Shown in pieces: positions 21,401 through 34,000 of a DNA stretch of 64,000 nt (within the stretch, counting starts at the first letter, position 1; each line of letters starts with the position of its first letter). Below the pieces are notes generated by a model. The model ran no database searches, had not been told where the DNA came from, and worked only from the letters and a program-made list of their open reading frames with translations. The translations under genes and the position numbers were made by a program. Origin of the DNA: Panonychus citri (lineage: Eukaryota > Arthropoda > Arachnida > Trombidiformes > Tetranychidae); assembly GCF_014898815.1 (NCBI RefSeq), contig NW_026515468.1, forward strand, positions 124,001-188,000, read 5' to 3'.

Positions 21401-23858
21401 TGTACCATGAGAAATAACAATCGGTAAAAAGCCCAAAGGTCCGCCAAGAATACTGATCAGTGAAATCGATACGAATGCTTTGTTTGCATCAAGAACATGT
21501 TTTCTGTCTATCAAGACATAAGTCACAAAGTTCGTAGCCGTTATCTGTCACAGAAAATGGAGTTTCGTTGGTTAATCCAATACAAATATGGCGGGTTTGA
21601 GGTCAGGGTATGTCACTTACAAAGAATGGTGCACATGTAAAGGTAAATATAAACCAAGCTGCCCAAAGGGCTTGAGACTTCAGAGCCTTGATTTCGTTTT
21701 TTCTTATCGAAGAGACAATATCACCAAAAGCCGATTCCCATGCATAAAGTTTAAGAACTTTCATTCCGTTGAGAATATCAGAAAGTAATTTGGAACGTGA
21801 GTCTTTCTCTTTCATAAGGCGAGTTTGAAGTTTTTGATATTGAGTGAATACAAATCCATTCAAAGGCATTACAACCGCCATTAAAACTAGTCCAGCGATG
21901 GATGATACACCCAATTGACGCCATAAAAGGTAAATGGTTAAAGCAAATTGAATCGGTGCTGTCCAAGCGTAATTGAATACGTTGACATATTCAATGATAC
22001 GCTGAGTGTCGACCGACATTAGATTGACAATCTCACCGGTGGTGAAGTCTCGGCGACCTAAACTTGATAATCGTAAGCTCTGTGAATAATAAAAATGTTA
22101 TTAAACTCTATTGAAACTGGTAATTAGATAGATGGACTTACCTTTCGATAAATTGCTGTGATTAACGCTGATCTGATTCTCATTGCAGTGATATTGGTCC
22201 AGAATTCATATTGGGACTCAAATATTGTCGAAGCAATTGAAGCAGTGAAAATACTCAGAGCAATAATGTAACCTCTCCAATTTGGTTGATTGGAAATGAT
22301 GAAGGTCAAGAGTTGATCCATTAGCTGGGGACTTGCGAACACAAGTAAACTTGAAATTAGCTTACAAATGGCACTTAAAAGTAATGGAAGCCAAAAATTT
22401 CTAATTAATACACCAAGAAGATTAATATGATTCGATGGAGAAGATGATGAACGTATATAATTGTCGAAACGTTTCCTGATTGTGATCGATTGATTGTCTT
22501 CCGCCAGTTTCCACATATCAGATTGGTCAAGCGATTTACGGAAACCTTTTAATGCCATTGAATCGAACCAAAAGAAGAGTATTCTACTGATAAACGAAGC
22601 TCTTTCATATGGACATTCGTTCTGTAAATGTATCAATGTGTTCAAATTAGTAATTGATTAATTGTTTTGCTTCTCGTTCTTCTCTTACTTCTTTAATCAG
22701 TGAACTTGGAATCCTCGAATCTGGAAAACACTGTAATAACAGCATACAAATTGATCCAACAAGATGAAAAGTCTTGGCGATTTTATCGGATAAACTGAAT
22801 GACCACTCATAATAATTCTAAATATTAATAAATTCAGAGAATGGAAAACATTTCCAAAGGATTAATGAAGATTGAAACAATTGAAATTATCATGACTTAC
22901 TGGATCTTTCGAAGTTTGGATTAGAGATAAATAGTTGATTGATTCATAGATGAACATAAAAAACCAGTAAATGAATAATAATGCCGACGTATGAACACCA
23001 TTGAATCGATACCAAAGAGACAAACCTACTGCCAAAGTCTATCATCAGATTAATATTAATATTGAATTACAAGGCCAATGGATCTTAGGTGGATTAAGAC
23101 TTGAGATTTTATCTTCTTACATGTATTTAAAGTTCAAAGTTTAATAGAGACGATGTTCTAAGAGTGATACTAATTAGATGGAAATTTGAGTTTCGCAGAA
23201 TAGAATCTACAGTTACTGTTGTTGGGCGTTGATAGAAAATTCGAAAATATATCAAATACGAAAAATAGTGTGAATTCTGTTCGGGTTTTAACCAAAAAAT
23301 AAAAGTCTTCCTGGCTATAAGATTGTCGATCAGATCGAAATTTCAAATGGTAAATAATATTAATAGCTTACGTAGGTCATCAATTTGATTAACGGTGAAT
23401 AATAATCGACAGGGTGAATGTTTGTACCATGTTTAAAATCGATTATGATGATGATAAACTGAATTCCAACCAGCACGATTAGACATAATCCAATGATCTA
23501 TTCAAGAAAAACAGAATCGTTAAGTTGCAAATTCTCATCGTATAACTAAATGGGAAAATTAAGATCAAAATACTCAACTAATTTGGCCGTAAGGAGAAAA
23601 GTCCATGGTAACTTTTTCCTTTTACTTCGAGATGAGTTTAAAACTGATTGAACCGCGAACGGAAATAGTGTCCAAAGGAAACCCGAGATTGTCCATAGTA
23701 AACTAGTATCAATCAAACAAGGTGGAATACTAAGCGCTTCTGAATGCCAAATTGATTGTAAGTCCTAATTAAGGAAAAATAAACTGGTTAATCGTTGCAA
23801 GTTCACCTTTCAATCCACTTACCCAAGCATCATAACCACAATAATGTTCAAGAACCAT
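18448..23858 (-). CDS. ABCC: ABCC/MRP-type full ABC transporter with TMD0
   Basis: An ATP-driven membrane exporter of the multidrug-resistance-protein class, expected to move organic anions or conjugates across a membrane. Ten phase-0 exons, in coding order: 23858-23823, 23764-23579, 23497-23372, 23038-22901, 22817-22689, 22621-22142, 22079-21621, 21544-21398, 21277-19298, 19227-18448, giving ~1486 residues. Exons 1-5 encode the extra N-terminal membrane domain TMD0 seen in long MRPs. NBD1 has GTVGSGKSS (~633), LSGGQKQR (~723) and IYFFDDPLSAVD, with Asp at the catalytic carboxylate, as usual in ABCC NBD1. NBD2 has GRTGAGKSS (~1281), LSLGQRQ (~1384) and VLILDEATAAVD with intact Glu. No lesion was found. 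It is convergent with FASN-like copy 2. The exon 2 donor (GTTGAG) is the weakest splice call. Confidence 0.93.
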
Positions 23859-24952
23859 AATTAAATCACACTGATTAACAGTTAATAACAATTGATAACT
23901 TAATTTGAAGAGCACTTTCTTTTTCTTTCGGTTGAGTTTTCTTTTATTTTATCAAATCAACAAATCACAATATACTTAATGAGATTAATTCCTGTTGATC
24001 AATTGAATCAAACTTCTATACATTAATAGACAAATATTCAGATAAATCATTTCATATAACACCATTGGACTAACCAAAGAGTCACGATTACTTTTTCGAT
24101 CTATTCGAAATCAAATAAAATCGTAATAAATTGTTTGGTTCATTTGGATAATGGTTGGTACTCTCTTCAAGGATTCACCACTAAGATTTACAGTTGATGT
24201 GATCAATCAACTATCGTATTTAATTGTGAGAACAGCGTAATTTATATGAGCTAATTTACAAGTGAACTACTCGTGATTTATATTAAAGTGTTTGAAGATA
24301 AGAAATCAACCTTGGACACCCAATTGGTCGTGAATGTCATGAAATTGAAAACGAATGAGCAATGGTAAAAGGATCGTAACTGAAACACATTACACAGAAT
24401 TGAGTCTTACCCTCGATCAATGTGCCGATTTGACCTGCGAACTGGTGATGATCTGGTTCTTTCTACTTTTGCCCTAAAGAATTAACAGTAAGATCATTTA
24501 GCCTCTCGAAATACTCGGTAAAAGATTCATCAACAAAGACGAATTCGAAAATGCAAAAATCAAAAGACAAATGAACAAGTATCAATGGTCAAAGGTACAT
24601 CATAATTTTCATCACTTTTCGACTTGTTTCTGGACTAACTGAACCTTTCGTTTACAACCATTAATATCTGGTTCAAGTTGATTCACCGAATTCGAGTAGA
24701 TCATCAATTTAACTGAATATAACTACACTTATTTCCTCAGAAGTTTACATGTTCTAATCAAACGAAAATTCGAATTGCTATCGATAGATAATATTTTACA
24801 ATAGATATGGAGAAAAATCAATTATAATCATGATTAAAATTCATAAGTAGTTTATTGACTTAGTGACAGGAAAATTATTTGGATTATTTGGTCAGTTAGG
24901 AGATCCAATTTAAAAGGATTTAAGTAGAAATTGTGAATGTTAAGATACGAAA
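23859..24952. promoter_or_regulatory. ABCC 5' flank / intergenic
   Basis: This lies between the ABCC start and the 3' end of the orphan-family gene at 24953. It is AT-rich without an open frame of note, and probably contains the ABCC promoter and any 5' untranslated exon. I see no specific motif I would defend. Confidence 0.4.
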
Positions 24953-25606
24953 TTAAAGGAACAATAGATTAAGTATAAAATTAAGTCGATTAATGGAAAG
25001 TTGTAAGGCAAAGTACATTGAATGTTTGAACTCGTACCTTGTAGTTTCATCGGGAATCGTTATGTTGGACATTTCATGATGAAGTGAATCTAATTTCACG
25101 ATAACAATACTCGCTAAAACTGTAAGGTCACAATTTGGTGTAAGATTTTCACAAGAAAGGATTAAGGCGACATCAGCTTTATATTGGTTAATCAGATTAA
25201 GAGCTTGATTTTTAATGGTTTCCGCTGTTTTGTAGGATAGATTAGCCAGCAAATTATTTGGTTTCAGGTAATGGTCATCATGGTAATCTGATTGTTCACA
25301 AAGGACACTCAGGATGTTTTCATATTGGTCCAAGATTAGTTGATCAAATTTTCTGATTTCATCTCCACCAAGTCGATCCAATCGATCGTAGGTGTAAGCA
25401 ATTGACTCGTTAAGTAGGACCAGAGTTTCGATTGCAATTGAACAAAGATCGATTTTACTTGTATCACAATCGGGTTGACTCATTTCAGATCGAAAGATTC
25501 TGAGCAATTGGTCAATTTTACTGGTCAATAAATGTCGTGTCAATACTGGTCCATATTTGATTAGTTTGGAAATGAAATCAACCTCTCTCATTTGACTCGA
25601 TTTCAT
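24953..25606 (-). CDS. orphan-family protein A (LREIDF family)
   Basis: 217 residues, function unknown. It shares with the seven other members an N-terminal MREVDFI motif followed by a Y/F-GP element, a central YENI segment, a leucine-rich 'LLANL' stretch and the NQALNLINQYKADV core (general form [S/N]QALxLIxxYxxDI). Predicted all-helical; no cofactor or catalytic motif seen. A GTGAGT donor near 25700 and an acceptor near 25621 suggest an upstream exon that would extend the start in frame by a few residues (MVM, then SSVT). No signal peptide in this form. Nearest neighbours are ABCC downstream and family member B upstream. Confidence 0.75.
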   Translation of the reverse strand: MKSSQMREVDFISKLIKYGPVLTRHLLTSKIDQLLRIFRSEMSQPDCDTSKIDLCSIAIETLVLLNESIAYTYDRLDRLGGDEIRKFDQLILDQYENILSVLCEQSDYHDDHYLKPNNLLANLSYKTAETIKNQALNLINQYKADVALILSCENLTPNCDLTVLASIVIVKLDSLHHEMSNITIPDETTRYEFKHSMYFALQLSINRLNFILNLLFL

Positions 25607-26307
25607 GGTTACACTAGACTGTCACCAAAATAAACGAAGCAAGAAAAAAGAAACAATTAAAATTAATCATCAAGTAGAAAAACAATCAATTCAATTACTC
25701 ACCATTACCATAACAATGTGAGCAAATTAGACAATTAAAAAAGATGATTAAAATAAACACCTGATGATGTTGAATGTTAGTAATCAGATGAGCAGAAAAG
25801 GAAACGGAATCAATAAAGAACTGAATTGAAAAGATTGACTGGATCACAATTGTTATTGTTCATCATTCAATCTTGTCACAATTAACTTGATTAAATAAGA
25901 GTTGATTAAATAAATGATTGTAATGACAATCGTTGTAACGGTAAATCAAACAACCTTGAATTACAATTTGTAATTTACTAACCAAATTTGTTTAAAGTTA
26001 ACGGTAAAAGTTTGAGCTCCGCCTTTTGTTGGATTAGCGCGAAAAACAAATTAGTCAATTGATTACAATTAAATTGTCAATTCTAATTAATTAATATTGT
26101 CTATGTTTATTTTTTTTCATATATGGATTTTTAATTTCACAAAACTTATTATACATTTTGGTCACTGATTTGTTTCATTGATCCTTAAATTGTTTGGCAC
26201 TTTGAATACATAGTAATTGCTTGTGATCATTTTTAACAATCAAATGATGATGATTATGAAGATGATGATTGCTGAAGGTCTTTGACACTTAATTGTTTAT
26301 TATAAGA
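25607..26307. other. intergenic between orphan-family genes A and B
   Basis: AT-rich. A likely 5' exon/intron of gene A lies at 25621-25710. 26180-26307 is homologous to the sequence behind both ABCC copies (18176 and 8449 onward). No separate gene was seen. Confidence 0.5.
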
Positions 26308-27024
26308 TTAGTAGATGGTAAGTTTATCATAATCAGAGGTAATCATGTGAATGATAAAATTCAATCGTATAAGATTAATTTTGAGACAATTAATTGATGT
26401 TGTTGACAAAGGTTCCATTTGATTGTTAACATCGTCACAATTATCAGCAATTAGATTGATTGTTTCAATGTCACCACGAAGTGAATCTAATTGTTCAATT
26501 GCAATGGTTGCCAGTCTCGTGAAAACTGATGGTTGATTGGGTAGATTTAACTTGAAATTACAATTTGCATCACAAGCTTCAACCAATTTAATATCATCTT
26601 TGTAAGAATCAATTAATATAATTGCTTGTGATTTAATTGATTCAATTGGTTCAGTTTGAAGCTTTTGCAGCAAGGAATTAGGAGTCTCATAATCCAATTT
26701 AAATAAATCTAATCCACGAAAAGCAATTGCAAGTGAATGAACAATATTCTCATATTGTTTAATCATCATCTGAATGAAATGATTGGAACCAAAATTTTCC
26801 AACAATGGGTTGAAATCTTCATGGACAAGATTTTCCAATATCCTCAGGGTACGAATGGTAATGTTACAGAAATGGATAACGGGCTCGGTTAAAGTGTATC
26901 TTTGGATAATCCGGTTAATCAGGTCAATCCGTTGGTTCATTTTACGAGCGAGAAAATTTTTCGTAATCTCTGGTCCATAAGATAATTGAACGATAAAATC
27001 GATCTCTCGTAAACGTTCAGCCAT
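26308..27024 (-). CDS. orphan-family protein B (LREIDF family)
   Basis: 238 residues starting MAERLREIDFI, with YGPEI, then YENIV, then YETPNSLLQKL, then IKSQAIILIDSYKDDI in the family order. No signal peptide with this start. A good donor (AAAAAAGGTAAGTG) near 27172 with no upstream ATG suggests a 5' untranslated exon. Its 3' end exists as relics behind the ABCC gene and the ABCC fragment, so this gene or a close relative took part in the segmental duplications. Function is not recognised. Confidence 0.8.
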   Translation of the reverse strand: MAERLREIDFIVQLSYGPEITKNFLARKMNQRIDLINRIIQRYTLTEPVIHFCNITIRTLRILENLVHEDFNPLLENFGSNHFIQMMIKQYENIVHSLAIAFRGLDLFKLDYETPNSLLQKLQTEPIESIKSQAIILIDSYKDDIKLVEACDANCNFKLNLPNQPSVFTRLATIAIEQLDSLRGDIETINLIADNCDDVNNQMEPLSTTSINCLKINLIRLNFIIHMITSDYDKLTIY

Positions 27025-28041
27025 TAAAGGTCAATAATAATTAACGATAATCAATAAAGATGATTGAACACAAATTGAGAGAGGAAAAACACTACAAGAA
27101 AAAGAGAAAATCAATCAATTGGAGACAATTAAGTTACAATCAACAGATAGAAAGAATCACTTACCTTTTTTGTTGTTGATTTAATTTGGGTGACAGTTAA
27201 TTAGTGGAATCTAATTAACTTAAATTAATCAGCTTATTACAATTTGCTTTCCAAAGTCAACTTGTTTTACTTGATATTTGAAGCTAATTTTATTGTTGAC
27301 AACAATTAACACCCTAATCATTGGAGAAAGGTAACAATTTAATGATAAACAAACTACTAACTGTAATTGTAAACATTGATTAGAAATGAAGTTGAATCAA
27401 GTTGATTTAATCAACAAACTCATATGATAATTGGTTACTATTGGAAACCATTTGATCCGATACTTTTTCTCAAAGAGTAAGAAGTAGTCGCGCGCAAAAT
27501 GTACAGACACGTACAGAAAACGTGAGGCTGATTCCGTACCGGGCAAGGAGATGACACTTTTCAATTTCTCTTTCTTTTTGAGATGAGACTAGTCTTTCTT
27601 TTTACATTATATTTAATTGCTAAATCTTCTTGACTTAATTCACCTGTAATAAATAAAAGATGGGAGACTTTATTACTTTCTAATAAGAATGAATAAATCG
27701 ATAATATCTGAAAGATCTGATAGAAAGAAATATAAATTCTTGCGAAAAGCAAACAAATAGCTTTTAATGAGATGGTGTGATCATATAAACTAAGATGATT
27801 CATCTCATTATTTGGAAACTCGAGTTTTCAAATAACAATAACAAAATGGTTTGTTCAGACGCTATTCACAATATAATTAACTAGTTGGGCACCTTTTACT
27901 TTTCCAAGTGTTAGGTTCTGATCAATTAAACCATTAGCTTGTCTTAAATTGAAATTAGTTGCCCATTTACGGATATAAATATAAATGATCTCGCGAATTA
28001 CATTTAGTTAACAAAAAATTCATTGCGTGAGTTATATCGCC
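27025..28041 (+). promoter_or_regulatory. divergent intergenic; promoter of FASN-like copy 3
   Basis: It separates orphan gene B (-) from FASN-like copy 3 (+). The conserved block shared with the other synthase copies is at 27829-27876. TATAAATATAAA is at 27974-27985, 68 bases before the ATG, followed by a possible initiator in 'acatttagttaac'. The gene-B side holds its probable 5' exon. The rest is AT-rich without recognisable content. Confidence 0.55.
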
Positions 28042-31000
28042 ATGGCGTCAATACCTTACAACTTATTAGTTATTTCTGGTGTATCTGGACGTTATCCTGA
28101 GGCTCAATCTTTGGAAGAGTTTTGGTTCAACCTGTTGAACGGTGTTGATGGTGGTACTATCGATAATAGAAGATGGCCAACTAGTGAGTATATCAATTTG
28201 GCTTTCGAAACAGTTAATTCTATCAAGAAACTTGTATTCGTCTCTCTCTTTCTATCAGATTTGCTCAATATACCTAAAAGGTTAGCCAAAGTTCCGAATA
28301 TTGGCCTTTTTGATGCAGAATTTTTCAAAATACCTACAGAGTCTGTATCAACCATTATTCCAACAATTCGTGTTTTGCATGAGGTTATATACGAAATGTT
28401 TATTGATGCTGGTAAGTTTACAATCGTAAAATATTTTGAGAAAAGTTATTGATTCGTTTGAATGGAAATGGAAGGTTTCACCCACGATAGTTGGCGTGGT
28501 ACGAACACAGGTCTTTTTGCTGGTGTAAGCGCGAGTCATAGACCACAATTTGAAGGAGTTCCTCTTGGTATTAATCATCCTGAAAGTATAAATTGGTTAC
28601 ATTATGTGTTTGACCTGAAAGGTCCAGTCATCAGCGTGGACACTGCATGTGCTGCCGCTGCTTCAGCTTTTGATGTTGCAGCGAGAAGTTTATTGATTGG
28701 TGATTGTGATCAAGCTATTGTTCTTGCTCATAATCATTGTATTAATCCATCTATTTCTCATTGTTTCAGATCACTTGGAATGATCGGTATTGATGGTAAG
28801 TCCAAATGTTTAGATGCTAATGCTAATGGTTATCTCAGATCTGAGAGTATTGTTGCGATTTTAATTCAACGTAAATCTAATGCCAAGAGAGTTTACGGTT
28901 CTCTAATGAATATCACTGTGAATAATGATGGATTCACCAAAGAAGGAATTACTTTTCCACGACTTGAAGGTCAGATAGATGTTCTTAGACGATTATTTAA
29001 AGATGTGCATTTAGATCCCATGGATATCGATTATGTCGAAGCGCATGTAACGGGAACTGCAGCTGGAGATCCAATTGAGTGTAAGGCATTGATGGAAACA
29101 ATGAGACCTGATTCAGATAAACCTCTTCTTGTTGGTTGCCTCAAATCAAATATTGGTCATTCTGAAGGTTCTTCTGTTTTAAATGCGATCTCAAAAGTTG
29201 TTAAGATTTTCCAAACTGGTGTAATTCCTGCTAATTTACATTTCAACAAACCAAATCCTAATATCGATGGACTGATTAAAGGCGTTATTAGACCAATTCT
29301 TGAAAATACAAAATTCGATGGAGATCATATTTTGGTAAATTCATTTGGGTTTGGTGGTGTCAATACTACTTTCATTTTGCAAGCCAATTCTAAAAGAATC
29401 GAAAACACTGATCTAATTTTAAGTTCCAATAAAATTCCACGTTTAGTCAATTTTTGCAACCGAACTTATGAAGGCTTGGAAACTATTGTTGATTTTATTG
29501 AGGAGCAAAAAGGATCATTAACAAAATACACGTTGGCACTTTTGGATAACATGAGTAAGATCAAACCATCAACAGGGTTTGATCATCGTGGATATTTATT
29601 GTTGGATCATGAACAAACAATCATTCATCAAACATTGAAACAAAATGTTTCAACTGATGAAGTTTTTCCTTGGTTGGTATTCACTCCAATGTTTAATGTC
29701 TCATCACAATCATTTGTTCAACTGTTGGAAGTTCCTCTAATTTATTCAAGAATAAGATCTATGCAAACTGATCGTTTGAGTTCATTAGGAATTGATGTTA
29801 TCAAGATTATCGAATCGAATCAACAAGATTTAATTTCCTTCTTAATTTCATCTATTGCGATTCAAATAGCTCTTTGTGACCTACTAACTAAACATTTGGA
29901 AATTAAACCCAAAGGCATAATTGGTCATTCGATTGGTTCAATTGCTGCTTCTTATGCTGATGGATGTATAACTGATGAAGATGCTCTGTTAATCGGTTAT
30001 CATATTGGTGTCGCTTGTAAACAATTCAAAGGAAAAGGAGCAATGGCTTATGTTAATTTATCATGGAGACAAATTGAAGAGATGAAATTAGGTAATATCG
30101 AACTAGCTTCACACAAGTCGGAAGATTGGACGTTGATCACTGGTACTGAAGATAAAATTAAAAAGTTCATCTCATCAATTGGACATAATGTCGAGACAAA
30201 TATTATTGATACTAAAGGGATTCCTTTTAATTCATCTCTGCTCAGAGAAATATCAAAATCACTTGAACTTGAGATCAACAAATTTCTCAGACCATTGAAA
30301 ACAAATTCCGGACTAAAGACTAATGTTTGTGAAAACTTTATTAACTCTGACCAAGAGCATATCATTGGTGGACATTTTTTCGTTTCCTGTATAACAGAAT
30401 CATGCAACTTTAATGAAATAATAGAAAAGATTGATTCTAACTCTGTGTTACTCGAGATTGGTTTGAATAATGAGATGAGGCAATCATCAATCTTCTTTAT
30501 AAGTGATCAAGAGATTTTGAAAAATATTAGCAACTATAACCAATCGATTTTGCATCTTTATAAAATGATTGGTCAAATTTATCTTCATGGTCTTAGTCCA
30601 ATGGTTACAAATCTTTATGATCAAATTGAATATCCAGTCCCAAGAGAAACTCAACCTGTTGGTCATCTGATTAAATGGAAGCATGAAAAGAAATGGTTTG
30701 ATGCTAAATATGACAAGTATTCTAATCAAAGAACTGTATTTTCCAAAATAGTTGATCTTCACGACCCTTTATGGTCATTTCTTACTGGTCATCAGATAGA
30801 TGGAAGAATTTTGTTTCCAGCAACAGGTTATCTATATGTTGCTTGGCAAATGGTCTGTAGGATGTTTGATCTCGAACCTGAAGAAAATCCAATTGAATTC
30901 TATCAAGTTCAAATTCTACGAGCAACACAATTCACATTAACTGCAAGTCAAATGAAATTTGTTACTAAAATTAACGAGGATCTTGAAACTTTCCTCATCT

Positions 31001-34000
31001 ACGTTAATGAGAGTAAAAATGTTTGTATTACTGGAAAATATCGTCTTGTTGATAAACCGCCAGTAAACTTGCTACCTGCTGATTTTAAGAATATCAAAGA
31101 AATTTCAGATATCATACTTCAAAAGAAGGATATTTACAAGGAACTTAGAATTCGTGGTTATGATTATTCGGGATCATTCCAAGGTGTAGAAGAAGCTTCT
31201 TCTAATGGAAGTTGGGGTATGGTCAAAGACACTGGACATTGGATTAGCTTTTCTGATGCTTGTTTACATGTTTCTTTATTGGCTTCGAAATCCCGTAAGC
31301 TGATTGTTCCTGTTTACATTGATTATGTTTACATGTTTCCACCAGAAACATTCAGTGCCTTGAGCGATGAAACTGTCAGATCAGTTTCTGATTCTACTAA
31401 AAAACTTAGTGTTTATTTCAATCAAGAAACGCAAATAGGACTAACAAACGGGTTCATTCTCAAAGGATTAGAAGGCGAAGAGATCAGAAGAAAGATTAAC
31501 AAAGTGAACCACCAAATACGAAACCATAATCTAATCCCATTTAATTCTTATCACAAGCTTAGCAATGAAAAAGCAACGAGACAACAAGAGTACAGTTTTC
31601 AATGCATGAAATTGATTGAGAATATCGAGAGATTGAAATCAAAACAACTTGATCCAATAGATTATAATGATATTAAGCCAGAGATAAATGAAAGTGATAG
31701 TTCTGATGAAGCTTTCAGACAAATTTTGCACGAGATTTTTGAGTTGGAGATAAAACAATGCAAAAGTCCAATGGATGGTGTAGATTCCATTCCAAGTTTG
31801 AATAATGTTCTCAACCAATATAATAATGCTCTGTGTCGAGATTTTTTCTTTTATGAGCCAGAAAAATGTTTACTTGAACAAATTCTGAGCATTGCTAGAT
31901 ACAACTTACTCAAGAAAAAAATCTCCCTTGCATTTTGTAATTTCAGTCAAAATCTATTAATATTTGCAAACGAGATTGAAAATATTTTCAATGATTATGA
32001 ATTCGCTACGATGAATAATTTTATAAAGAGTGATTCTAATTTGGTTTATATTCAGAATCAAAACACCGAAAATAGTTCAGAATCAAAACTATACGATTTT
32101 GTTATTATTCGTGACAAGTCTACTCTTCTCATGTACAAAGATACTGAGCCTGAAGTCAAATGCAATCAATTCGACCTATTGTTGAAGAATCTATTTGATT
32201 CACTGAAAGAAGGTGGATTTTGTCAAATTATGACGAGAACCAAATTAAGACCAGTCGAACAAGAATGGCAACAGTTGATTGGAAATAATCAACAGATAAA
32301 CTTTAATTTATCAACACTAAAAAGTAACGCAACCGATGTTGGATTCACTTGGATATGTCACAAGGAGATGGTCGATGAAGGATATTGTTCAGTTCTACTG
32401 AGACGTCCATTCGCACCTAATCCAGATCAACAGGTAACATTTATCAGAGTGAAACTTGATAGTAATTATGATTGGATTGATAAGATAAAAGAATTGTCTA
32501 AAGATAAGAATCATAAAATCTGGTTAACTGGAGGTGGTTATGATAATGGGATAGTTGGATTCATCATGTGTCTGGTTAAAGATCCACATGGTTATAATAT
32601 AAGGTGTTATTATGATCCGAAAAAAGGAGATGACGAAGAGATAATTGTTCCTGATGAAGTGATGCAAAAGGATTTGATAGTAAATGAGGTTGATGATAAC
32701 GGAGAAATTGGATTGTATAAAAGTGAACTTGCCAATCTTGATGATTTACAAATCGAAACAATGTCATGTTATGCTGATATTAAAACCAAAGGTGATCTTT
32801 CAAGTTTGCGTTGGTTCCAATCACATCATAGTAATTGGACTCATATTCCTAAGGATAAGCTCATCGAAGATCATGAAAAGATAAAAATCTATTATGGATC
32901 TTTGAATTTCAGAGATGTTCTAATTGTCACAGGAAGAATTACTTTACAATTTTACAACCACGAGCTACAAACTGGTCCACTAATTGGAACTGAGTTTTCT
33001 GGAATAGATTCATTAGGTAATCGAATCATGGGAATGTGTGCAGCTGGAGTAATCGGAACATCTCTTTGCGCTACCACTCATTTAACAAAGATTCCAGTTC
33101 CAGAAAATTGGACATTAGCCGAAGCTGCAACAGTTCCTGTTGTCTATCTAACAGCTTATTATGGTTTAATTTCTCGAGGAAATTTACAATCTGGAGAAAG
33201 TGTATTAATTCATGCAGGTTCAGGGGGAGTTGGTCAAGCAGCTATTTCGATTTGTCTATCTAGAGGTTGTCAAGTATTTACTACAGTTGGAACACAAGAG
33301 AAAAGGGATTTCATTAAGAAACGTTTCCCTTCAATCGATGATGATCATATTGGTGATTCTCGATCGACATCATTTGAAGATATGATTATAGAGATGACCG
33401 ATGGTCGAGGTGTTGATTTGATTTTAAACTCACTTTCTGATGATAAGTTAAAAGCTTCCCTTAGATGCTTATCAGATTTCGGTCGCTTCATCGAAATTGG
33501 CAAATATGATATGATCCAAAATACTAAAATTGGTAAGTCAATCATTCAATTTTGACAATGTAAAAATTATTAATACAATACCCAAATAGATTCGCAATTT
33601 ATAGATTTCAACAAAAGTTTTCATGCTTGTTGCTTGGCTTTTCTGCAAGATGATGTGTTCATCAAGATGATTCCTGATCGGATAAAGGTTTGGAATAACC
33701 TCATTGAGATGTTGAAAGAAGGAATCAAATCAGGTGAAGTTGTGCCTCTACCGACAACAATATTCCAAATGAAACAACTTGAAGAGTCGTTTAGGTTTAT
33801 GGCAACAGGGAAACATATTGGTAAAGTTTTGATTCAAATGAGAGATGAAAATGAAGATCCGAATAAAGTTAAACTTTATCGTTCAATTGGTCAAACATTT
33901 TTCGACCTTGAAAAAAGTTACATAATAACTGGTGGACTTGGAGGATTAGGACTCGAAATAGCCTATTGGGTGGTATCAAGAGGAGTGACTAATCTAATTC

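Noticed and set aside
23366..23371. Suspected frame break between ABCC exons 3 and 4
   Set aside because: It disappears when the acceptor ATAG before ACTTTGG (exon start 23038) is used; the phase is then 0 and TMD0 alignment is good.
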